From CAIKMD01 sp036501365 (lineage in GTDB: Bacteria; Pseudomonadota; Alphaproteobacteria; ATCC43930; CGMCC-115725), in the NCBI GenBank assembly GCA_036501365.1, contig DASYAL010000060.1, forward strand, positions 196,478 to 260,477: DNA of 64,000 nucleotides, read 5' to 3'. A model generated the notes under the pieces. The model saw only the letters and a list, made by a program, of their open reading frames with translations, had not been told where the DNA came from and searched no databases. Positions within the stretch are counted from its first letter, which is position 1; each line of letters starts with the position of its first letter. A program made the position numbers and the translations under genes. Positions 34,244 through 41,708 of the stretch are shown in pieces.

Positions 34244-35995
34244 ATGAAGGCCGAGCGGCGGCTCGAAGGTCTCGGCATCTCTCCCGGAATTGCGATCGGT
34301 CCGGTCTTCGTCACCGACGACAACATCGCCGTCCCGGAATATCGCCTCGAGCCGCATCAGGTCGAGGCCGAGATCGGGCGCTTCGCCGCCGCCGTCGCGC
34401 TCTCGACGAAGCAACTGCGGAAGCTCAAGACCAAGGCCGACGGCCTGCCGGGTACGGCGAAAGAGGAAGTCGGTTATCTCCTCGATGCGCATCTCCACAT
34501 GCTCGGCAATTCGCGCCTCGTGCGCGGCGCGGAGCGCCGGATCGAGAGCGAACGCGTCAACGCCGAGCGCGCGGTGATGGACGAGATCGCGCAGGTCGCG
34601 GCAAGCTTCGCCGATATGGGCGACGCCTATCTTGCGGCGCGGGTCGACGACATCCGCGTCGTCGGCTCGCGTCTCGTACGCAACCTGACGAAGACGCCCT
34701 ATGCCGCGATCCAGAGCCTGGCCGAAGGCACGGTCATCCTCGCCGAGGAGCTGACGCCCGCCGATACCGCGCTGATGGACCCGCGCCGCATCGCCGGCTT
34801 CGCGACCGTGCTTGGCGGCGCCGAGAGCCACACCGCGATCATGGCGCGCGCCTTGAACCTGCCCGCTGTACTCGGCGTCGCCGGCCTGCTCGACCCGGTC
34901 GAGACGGGCGACCAAGTCGTGGTCGATGGCAGCGAGGGCGCGATCATCCTCCATCCTTCGCCCGCGACGGTGTTGCGCTACGAGGCGAAACGCGACGCAT
35001 TCGAGCGTGCCGAGCGGCAGCTGCACCGGCTGCGTCGCCTCGCTGCGGTGACGCGTGACGGCGCCGAGATCGCGCTCCAGGCCAATCTCGAATTGCCGCG
35101 CGAGCTCGACCAGGCGATCGATGCCGGCGCCGCCGGCATTGGCCTGCTGCGCACCGAGTTCCTCTATATGAATCGCGAGGATCTCCCCGACGAGGACGAG
35201 CAATACGCGGCCTATGCCGACCTCGTGCGTGGCATGGACGGCAAGACGGTCACGATCCGCACCCTCGATATCGGCGGCGAGAAGATGGCGGCGCCGCTCG
35301 CGAAGATGCTGCCGGCCGATTCGCCGAATCCGGCGATGGGCCTGCGCGCGATTCGCCTGTCGCTGCGCGAGCGCAAGCTGCTCGACGTCCAGCTTGCGGC
35401 GATGCTGCGCGCCGCGGCGCTCGGGCCGGTGCGCATCCTCCTGCCGATGATCACCACGGTCAGCGAGCTGAAGAAGGTTCGCGATGCGGTGGCGCAGGTG
35501 ACTCGGCGCTTGAAGCGTCGCGGCATCCGCCTGCCGAAGCAGATCCCGCCGCTCGGCGTGATGATCGAGGTGCCGGGCGCGGCGCTTGCCGCCGACGCGC
35601 TCGCCGCCTCGGCGGATTTCTTCGCCATCGGCACCAACGATCTCATCCAATACACGCTCGCGATCGACCGCGGCGACGAATCGGTCGCCGAGCTCTACAA
35701 CCCGCTTCATCCAGCGGTGCTGCGTCTCATCCAATTCGCCGTCGAGGCGGCGCTGAGGGCCAAGAAGCCGGTCTGCCTCTGCGGCGAGATGGCGGGCGAT
35801 CCGCGCTACACCGCGCTGCTGTTGGGCTTCGGCATTTCCGATCTGTCGATGGCGCCCTCGAACATTCCGCGCGTCAAGCAGCGCATCCGCGCCCTCGACC
35901 TCGCCGCCGCCTCGCGCCGCACCCGCGCGATCATGGACCAGCTCGACGACGCCCGCATCGCCAGCCTGCTCGACGATTTCAACGCCCTCGCCTGA
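34244..35995 (+). CDS. ptsI: PTS enzyme I (PEP-protein phosphotransferase)
   Basis: A 583-residue EI starting the PTS relay from PEP. Catalytic His196 lies in GGAESHTAIMARALNLPA; PEP-site motifs GIGLLRTEFLYMNR, DIGGEKM, MIEVPGA, FFAIGTNDLIQYTLA and CGEMAGD are intact. No GAF domain precedes it, so it is not nitrogen-type EI (PtsP). It follows HPr by 4 bases. With EIIA and HPr but no transporter subunits, the relay is regulatory. Confidence 0.94.
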   Translation: MKAERRLEGLGISPGIAIGPVFVTDDNIAVPEYRLEPHQVEAEIGRFAAAVALSTKQLRKLKTKADGLPGTAKEEVGYLLDAHLHMLGNSRLVRGAERRIESERVNAERAVMDEIAQVAASFADMGDAYLAARVDDIRVVGSRLVRNLTKTPYAAIQSLAEGTVILAEELTPADTALMDPRRIAGFATVLGGAESHTAIMARALNLPAVLGVAGLLDPVETGDQVVVDGSEGAIILHPSPATVLRYEAKRDAFERAERQLHRLRRLAAVTRDGAEIALQANLELPRELDQAIDAGAAGIGLLRTEFLYMNREDLPDEDEQYAAYADLVRGMDGKTVTIRTLDIGGEKMAAPLAKMLPADSPNPAMGLRAIRLSLRERKLLDVQLAAMLRAAALGPVRILLPMITTVSELKKVRDAVAQVTRRLKRRGIRLPKQIPPLGVMIEVPGAALAADALAASADFFAIGTNDLIQYTLAIDRGDESVAELYNPLHPAVLRLIQFAVEAALRAKKPVCLCGEMAGDPRYTALLLGFGISDLSMAPSNIPRVKQRIRALDLAAASRRTRAIMDQLDDARIASLLDDFNALA

Positions 35996-36073
35996 GGCAT
36001 GCGCGCTTTTTCCTTCGCAAATCGCCGCCGGGCGCGATAATCCAGGGCAGTCGTCACGATTCGAGGAGCGGGG

Positions 36074-38389
36074 GTGCTCTTATTTCTGGGGCTCGTCCTG
36101 GCGATCGCGGCCATCGCCGGTTTCGCGGTCTATCGACAGGCGCTGCGCGCTGCCGCCTTGGCCGCCGAGCGTCATCGCCTCGGCGCGCGTCTCGGCGCGC
36201 TCGGCGCGGCGCTCGGTGCCGGGCCCGCGGCGCTTTATCTCTTCGCGCCGGAGGGCGAGCGGTTCTTCCCCGGTCGCCTCGCCGGCTTCGACCTCGAGCC
36301 CGAAAGCTTCGCCGATCTTTTCGGCCGCTTCGCGCCGGCTGACGTCACCGCGCTCGACCGCGCGGTGGCGCGGCTCAGGACCGCCGGCACCGGCTTCGCA
36401 TTGCGCTTGCGGCTTGCCGCGCGCGATACCGCGGTCGATGTCGAGGGCCGGCGACTCGCCGCGGCGGAGAGCGCGGCCACGGTCGACGCGGTGTGGTTCG
36501 TCGATGCCGCGGCGCACGGCCCGGCCGAGCGCGAGCGCGCCCGCCTCGGGGCCGTCCTCGATGCGATTCCCGCACCGGTCTGGCGGCGCGACGCCGCGCT
36601 GCTGCTGACCGACGCCAACCGCGCCTTCGCCCAGGCGATCGGTGCGGCGCCCGAGGCACCTGTGGGCGCGCTGCGCGATCTTGCTGGTGCCGGGCCCGCC
36701 CACGCCCTTGCCGAAGCCGCGCGCGCGGCGGGCCAGGCGAGCGAGCGGCGGCATATCGTCGTCAACGGCTCGCGCCGCTGGCTCGAGCTTACCGAGACTC
36801 GTCTCGGCGAAACGGGCGAGGTCTTGGGCTTTGCCCGCGACCTGACCGATCTCGAAGCCGCCGAGGCCGAGCTCAGGCGCCACGTCGCCGCCCATGCCGC
36901 GGTGTTGGAGCGTGTCGGCGTCGCGATCGCGATCTACGGCGCCGATCGCCGCCTCGGCTTCTTCAACACGGCCTTCGCGCAACTCTGGCGGCTCGAAGCG
37001 GATTGGCTCTCGGCGCAGCCGCTGATCGAGGAAGTGATGGATCGGTTGCGCGAGCGGCGCCGCTTGCCCGAGGTTGCCGATTTCCGCGTGTTCCGCCACG
37101 ATCTCGTCGCGCAGTTCACCTCGCTGCTCGAACCGCAGGACGAGCGGCTCTATCTGCCCGACGGGCGCACCTTGCGGCTCGTCGTCAGCCCGCATCCGCT
37201 CGGCGGCCTTATTTTTGCGTATGAGGACATCACCGATCGTCTCGCCCTCGAGCGCTCCTACAACACCGCGGTCGAGGTCTATCGCGAGACGCTCGATAAT
37301 CTCCATGAAGGCATCGCGGTCTTCGGCGGCGACGGGCGGCTGAAGCTGTCGAATCCGGCCTATGCGGCGATCTGGCATCTCGCGCCCGAGGATCTCGCCG
37401 GCGCGCCGCATGTCAGCCAGGTCGCGGAGAAGTTCCGCGGCTTCTTCGACGATGGCGGCAACTGGCCCGAGCGCAAGGCGCGTCTCGTCGCGCGCCTCAC
37501 CGCCGATCGCGCCTCGAGCAATCCGCTCAACCGTCGCGACGGCTCGGTGCTGCAGGCGGTGACGGTGCCGCTGCCCGACGGCGACACGCTGCTTTCTTAT
37601 CTCGACGTCACCGATTCGACGCGCGTCGAGAACGCGTTGCGCGAGCGCACCGAAGCACTCGAGGCCGCCGGGCGCTTGAAGAGCGAGTTCCTGGCCAATG
37701 TCTCCTACGAGCTGCGCACACCGCTGACCTCGATCACCGGCTATGCCGAGATGCTCACCAGCAAGATCTACGCCGGCGAGCTCAATCCGCGCCAGCGCGA
37801 GTATGCCGGCAACATCCTCGAAAGCGCGCAGCAATTCACCCGGCTGGTCGACGACATCCTCGATCTTGCGACGATCGAAGCGGGCTACATGGAGCTCGCG
37901 ACTGGCGCGGTCGATATCCACGCGCTGCTCTCAAGCGTCCTCACCTTGCAGCAGGCACAGGCGCGTAATCTCGGCCTCCGGCTCCAGCTCGAATGCGCGG
38001 CGGCGATCGGGACCCTGCCCGGCGACGAGCGGCGGCTGAAGCAAGTGATGTTCAGCCTGGTCTCGAACGCGCTCAAATTCACGCCCGCGGGCGGCACGGT
38101 GACGGTCGCGGCGCATCGCGAGGACGGCCGCGTCGCACTGGTCGTCGCCGATACCGGCGTCGGCGTCGCGGCGGACGACCAGGCGCGCGTCTTCGAGAAA
38201 TTCGAGCGCGGCAATACGCGGCAATCCGGCGCCGGGCTCGGCCTCGCCCTCGTCAAAAGCTTCATCGAGCTGCATGGCGGCACGATCGAGCTGCACTCGC
38301 AGCCCGGCGAGGGCACGACGGTCACCTGCTGGCTCAAGGCGGAGCTGCCGGCGGCGGACGACGCGGCGCTGCGCCGCGCCGCTGGCTAG
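36074..38389 (+). CDS. divL: DivL-type PAS-containing pseudo-histidine kinase
   Basis: A 771-residue membrane-anchored protein: one N-terminal transmembrane helix (1-17), three PAS-like regions (about 155-265, 285-395, 405-510), a HisKA domain and a HATPase (NALKFTPAGGTV, VADTGVGVA, GAGLGLALVKSF). The H-box reads NVSYELRTPL, with Tyr545 where a kinase has His. Caulobacter DivL is 769 residues with Tyr550 at this point, and its gene also precedes tsaE. DivL regulates CckA and thus CtrA-controlled cell division. Start GTG 36074 has GAGGAG upstream. The stop shares a CTAG with the convergent FNR-like gene. Confidence 0.9.
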   Translation: MLLFLGLVLAIAAIAGFAVYRQALRAAALAAERHRLGARLGALGAALGAGPAALYLFAPEGERFFPGRLAGFDLEPESFADLFGRFAPADVTALDRAVARLRTAGTGFALRLRLAARDTAVDVEGRRLAAAESAATVDAVWFVDAAAHGPAERERARLGAVLDAIPAPVWRRDAALLLTDANRAFAQAIGAAPEAPVGALRDLAGAGPAHALAEAARAAGQASERRHIVVNGSRRWLELTETRLGETGEVLGFARDLTDLEAAEAELRRHVAAHAAVLERVGVAIAIYGADRRLGFFNTAFAQLWRLEADWLSAQPLIEEVMDRLRERRRLPEVADFRVFRHDLVAQFTSLLEPQDERLYLPDGRTLRLVVSPHPLGGLIFAYEDITDRLALERSYNTAVEVYRETLDNLHEGIAVFGGDGRLKLSNPAYAAIWHLAPEDLAGAPHVSQVAEKFRGFFDDGGNWPERKARLVARLTADRASSNPLNRRDGSVLQAVTVPLPDGDTLLSYLDVTDSTRVENALRERTEALEAAGRLKSEFLANVSYELRTPLTSITGYAEMLTSKIYAGELNPRQREYAGNILESAQQFTRLVDDILDLATIEAGYMELATGAVDIHALLSSVLTLQQAQARNLGLRLQLECAAAIGTLPGDERRLKQVMFSLVSNALKFTPAGGTVTVAAHREDGRVALVVADTGVGVAADDQARVFEKFERGNTRQSGAGLGLALVKSFIELHGGTIELHSQPGEGTTVTCWLKAELPAADDAALRRAAG

Positions 38390-39420
38390 ATTTTCCCCTC
38401 GATCTTTCCCGGCACGCCCTTCGTCGTCGAATATTCGAAATGCAGCGCCTCGCCGGGATGGACCAGCGGGTAGATCGCGTGCGCGGCGAGCGCCGCCTCG
38501 GCGAAGCCCGAGAGGATGAGCTTCAGCTTGCCGGGATAGGCGGCAATGTCGCCGATGGCGAAGATGCCCTCGGCCGAGCTCATGCAGGTCGCGGGCGCGA
38601 CGGCGATGTGGTGATGGTCGAGGGCGAGGCCCCATTGCGCGATCGGGCCCAAATTCATCGAGAGGCCAAAGAACGGCAGCAGCATGTCGGCCTCGAGCCG
38701 CGTGGTCTTGCCATCGAGATCGGCGACGGTCACGCCGGCGAGTTGGCCGGCCGCGCCGTCGAGCCCGGCGAGCTGATAAGGGATGACGAGATCGATCTTG
38801 CCGGCCTTGGCGAGGGCGTCGAGCCGCGCCGCCGATTCGGGCGCGGCACGGAACTTGGCGCGGCGATGCACCACCATCACCCGCGCCGCCACCTCGGCGA
38901 GCGAAATCGCCCAATCGACCGCCGAATCGCCACCGCCGGCGATGACGACGCGCAAGCCGCGGAAGGCCTCGCGCCGCGTCACGAGGTAGAAGACGCTCCG
39001 GCCCTCGTAGCGCTCGAGGCCGTCGAGCGGCGGCCGGTTCGGCCCGAAGGCGCCGACCCCGGCGGCGACGATCACCGCCCGCGCCGCGATCGCCGTGCCG
39101 CGATCGGTCTCGAGGCGAAAGCGCCCATCCTCCATCCGGACGAGGCGTTCGACCTGCTGGCCGAGGTGATAGACCGGCGCGAAAGGGGTCGCCTGTTCCT
39201 CGAGTTGCGTGATCAGCGCCGCCGCCTCGATCACGGGATGGCCGGGGATGTCGTAGATCGGCTTTTCGGGATAGAGCGCGGTGCACTGGCCCCCGGGCGC
39301 GGCGAGGGCGTCGATCACTTGGCATTTGAGGCCGAGCATGCCGCATTCGAACACGGCGAAGAGCCCGACCGGCCCGGCGCCGATGATCGCGACATCCGTT
39401 TGCTGCACGCTACCCGTCAT
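38386..39420 (-). CDS. Ferredoxin/flavodoxin-NADP+ reductase-like flavoprotein (TrxR-like type)
   Basis: A 344-residue FAD protein: AIIGAGPVGLFAVFE (FAD), GGQCTALYPEKPIYDIPG, VIAGGGDSAVDWAISLAE (NADPH), FFGLSMNLGPIAQWG and GIFAIGDIAAYPGK. The YPEKPIYDIPG block and the absence of a CxxC redox pair point to the thioredoxin-reductase-like ferredoxin-NADP reductase class rather than thioredoxin reductase. ATG 39420 with AGAAGG upstream is chosen over an in-frame start 57 bases earlier. Its stop and that of divL are the two strands of one CTAG. Confidence 0.87.
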   Translation of the reverse strand: MTGSVQQTDVAIIGAGPVGLFAVFECGMLGLKCQVIDALAAPGGQCTALYPEKPIYDIPGHPVIEAAALITQLEEQATPFAPVYHLGQQVERLVRMEDGRFRLETDRGTAIAARAVIVAAGVGAFGPNRPPLDGLERYEGRSVFYLVTRREAFRGLRVVIAGGGDSAVDWAISLAEVAARVMVVHRRAKFRAAPESAARLDALAKAGKIDLVIPYQLAGLDGAAGQLAGVTVADLDGKTTRLEADMLLPFFGLSMNLGPIAQWGLALDHHHIAVAPATCMSSAEGIFAIGDIAAYPGKLKLILSGFAEAALAAHAIYPLVHPGEALHFEYSTTKGVPGKIEGKI

Positions 39421-39515
39421 TAACCTTCTTTCCACCGGTCTCGCCGATAAAATGACGGCGGTTATCCTTGCCTGCAAGGTTGCGGCCTCGCCGCCCGAGC
39501 CTTTAGAAAGAACGC

Positions 39516-39992
39516 GTGACCGCCGCCACGGCCTTTGCCATCGATCTGCCCGACGAGAGGGCGACCTCCGCGCTGGCGGCGGATCTTGCCGCTTGCGCGC
39601 GGCGCGGCGACGTCATCGGCCTCCGTGGGCCCTTGGGCAGCGGCAAGACGACCTTTGCTCGCGCCTTCCTCCGCGCCCGACTCGGCGCGGACGAGGTGCC
39701 GAGCCCGACCTTTACCCTGGTCGAGACCTATCAGGCCGCGACCGGGCCGGCGGTCTGGCATTTCGATCTCTACCGCATCGAAGCGGCCGAAGAAGCCTAT
39801 GAGCTCGGCATCGAGGACGCTTTCGCCGAGGGCATCGCCCTGATCGAGTGGCCGGAGCGACTCGGCGCGCTCCTGCCGCGCGAGCATCTCGATATCGCGC
39901 TCGCGGCGGGCGCGCGCGAGGAGAGCCGCGTCGCGACCCTTACTCCTTCGCCAAGCTGGGCCGGACGGCTTGCCGGGTTAACGCATGGCTGA
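39516..39992 (+). CDS. tsaE: tRNA threonylcarbamoyladenosine biosynthesis ATPase TsaE
   Basis: A 158-residue P-loop protein with Walker A LRGPLGSGKTTFARAF, SPTFTLVETY and the WHFDLYRIE signature. It works with TsaB and TsaD to form t6A37 on tRNA. Start is GTG 39516. It overlaps the next gene by 8 bases. The pairing with amgK-murU is common in alphaproteobacteria and other proteobacteria. Confidence 0.92.
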   Translation: MTAATAFAIDLPDERATSALAADLAACARRGDVIGLRGPLGSGKTTFARAFLRARLGADEVPSPTFTLVETYQAATGPAVWHFDLYRIEAAEEAYELGIEDAFAEGIALIEWPERLGALLPREHLDIALAAGAREESRVATLTPSPSWAGRLAGLTHG

Positions 39993-40986
39993 GCGCGAGG
40001 CCCAGATCGCGGCGTTCCTCGCCGCCTGCGGCTGGAGCGATGCGCAGCGTCTGCCGCTCGCCGGCGACGCCTCGTTCCGCCACTATTGCCGGCTTGCGCG
40101 CGGTGCCGCGACAACCATGCTAATGGACGCGCCGCCGCCGCAAGAGGATGTGCGGCCCTATCTCGCGGTGGCGCGGCATCTGCACGCGCTCGATTTCAGC
40201 GCCCCGGCGATCCTCGGCGCCGAAGAAAGCATCGGTCTCCTGTTGATCGAGGATTTTGGCGACGGCACCTTCACCCGGCTGCTCGCGCGCGGCGAGGACG
40301 AGACGGCGCTCTATGCCTTGGCGGTCGACGTGCTGATCGCGCTGCATCGGCGCTTTAAGCTCGAATCCGCGCCGTGGTTGCCGCTCTATGACGACACGCG
40401 GCTCCTGAACGAGGCGGCACTGCTGGTCGACTGGTATCTGCCGGCGGTGACCGGCCGGCCGACGCCGCCGGCGCTGCGCGAGGAATATCTCGATTTGTGG
40501 CGTGCGCTCTTCCCGGTGGCGCGCGCCGTGCCCAGCTCGCTGGTGCTGCGCGACTACCACGTCGACAATCTGATGCGCATCGACGGCCGCGACGGGCTCG
40601 CCGCTTGCGGCCTGCTCGATTTCCAGGACGCGGTGCTCGGGCCGGTGACCTACGATCTCGTCTCGCTGATCGAGGATTCGCGCCGTGACATCGCGCCCGG
40701 CCTGGTCGCGGCGATGCGCGAGCGCTATCTCGAGGCTTTCCCGGCGCTCGACCGCGCCGCTTTCGATACTTCGCTTGCCGTGCTCGGCGCGCAGCGCCAT
40801 TGCAAGGTCATCGGCATCTTCACGCGGCTCTGCAAGCGCGACGGCAAGCCGCGCTACCTCGCGCATATCCCGCGGCTGTGGCGGCTGCTCGAGGGGAATT
40901 TCCGCCATCCCGGGCTGGCGCCGGTCGCGGCCTGGCTCGACCGCCACGTGCCGCGCGATCAGCGCCGCATCCCGGAGGCCGCATGA
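39985..40986 (+). CDS. amgK: Anomeric MurNAc/GlcNAc kinase AmgK-like phosphotransferase
   Basis: A 333-residue aminoglycoside-phosphotransferase-fold sugar kinase: LPLAGDASFRHYCR (nucleotide loop), LLIEDFGDGTF, catalytic loop VLRDYHVDNLM and metal loop GLLDFQDAVLGP. With MurU it recycles cell-wall MurNAc (and GlcNAc) to the UDP form, bypassing de novo synthesis and giving tolerance to fosfomycin in bacteria that have it. Overlaps tsaE by 8 bases and murU by 4. Confidence 0.87.
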   Translation: MAEREAQIAAFLAACGWSDAQRLPLAGDASFRHYCRLARGAATTMLMDAPPPQEDVRPYLAVARHLHALDFSAPAILGAEESIGLLLIEDFGDGTFTRLLARGEDETALYALAVDVLIALHRRFKLESAPWLPLYDDTRLLNEAALLVDWYLPAVTGRPTPPALREEYLDLWRALFPVARAVPSSLVLRDYHVDNLMRIDGRDGLAACGLLDFQDAVLGPVTYDLVSLIEDSRRDIAPGLVAAMRERYLEAFPALDRAAFDTSLAVLGAQRHCKVIGIFTRLCKRDGKPRYLAHIPRLWRLLEGNFRHPGLAPVAAWLDRHVPRDQRRIPEAA

Positions 40987-41696
40987 TCGAGACGGCGATG
41001 ATCCTCGCCGCCGGCTTCGGCACGCGCATGCGGCCGATCACCGACCACACGCCCAAGCCGCTGGTGCCGCTCTGCGGGCGCGCGCTGATCGATCACGGTA
41101 TCGATCGCCTGATCGCGGCCGGGGTCAAGCGCGTCGTCGTCAACACGCATTACAAGGCGCCGATGATGGCCGCGCATCTTGCGGCGCGGAAGGATATTGA
41201 AATCGTGGTCTCGCACGAGGAGACGCTGCTCGACACCGGCGGCGGCGTGAAGAACGCGCTCGCGCATCTCGGCGAGGCGTTCTACGTCGTCAATGCCGAC
41301 GTGTTCTGGCTCAACGCGCGCACCCCGGCGCTGCTCCGCCTCGCGCGCGTCTGGGGCGAGAAGCAGTTGGACGCGCTGCTCATGGTTCAGCGCACCACCA
41401 GCGCGATCGGCTATGAGGGCGTCGGCGATTTCATCGTCGATCCGGTCGGCCGCGTGCGTCGCCGCGGCGAGCGCGAGGTCGTGCCGCATCTCTTCGCCGG
41501 ATTCGAGGTCTTGAGCCGGCGTGTCTTCGACGAGTCGCCCGAGGGGGCATTCTCGCTCAACGCGCTCTGGAACCGGGCGATCGCCGCCGGCCGGCTCGAA
41601 GCGCTGATCCATGACGGCGAGTGGTTCCATGTCGGCACCCCGCAAGGGCTGGCGGCCAGCGAAAATCGCTTGAGCGAGCGCGGTCTCTGGCCCTAA
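40983..41696 (+). CDS. murU: N-acetylmuramate-1-phosphate uridylyltransferase MurU-like
   Basis: A 237-residue nucleotidyltransferase: AMILAAGFGTRMRPITDHTPKPLVPLCG (signature segments LAAGFGTRMRP and PKPLVP), VVNADVFW and WFHVGTPQGLAASE. It forms UDP-MurNAc from MurNAc-1-P made by AmgK. ATG 40983 overlaps the amgK stop (ATGA); a longer frame inside amgK is spurious. Other hexose-1-P nucleotidyltransferases are similar, but the neighbour settles the call. Confidence 0.87.
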   Translation: MIETAMILAAGFGTRMRPITDHTPKPLVPLCGRALIDHGIDRLIAAGVKRVVVNTHYKAPMMAAHLAARKDIEIVVSHEETLLDTGGGVKNALAHLGEAFYVVNADVFWLNARTPALLRLARVWGEKQLDALLMVQRTTSAIGYEGVGDFIVDPVGRVRRRGEREVVPHLFAGFEVLSRRVFDESPEGAFSLNALWNRAIAAGRLEALIHDGEWFHVGTPQGLAASENRLSERGLWP

Positions 41697-41708
41697 GCCA
41701 GAGACGCA

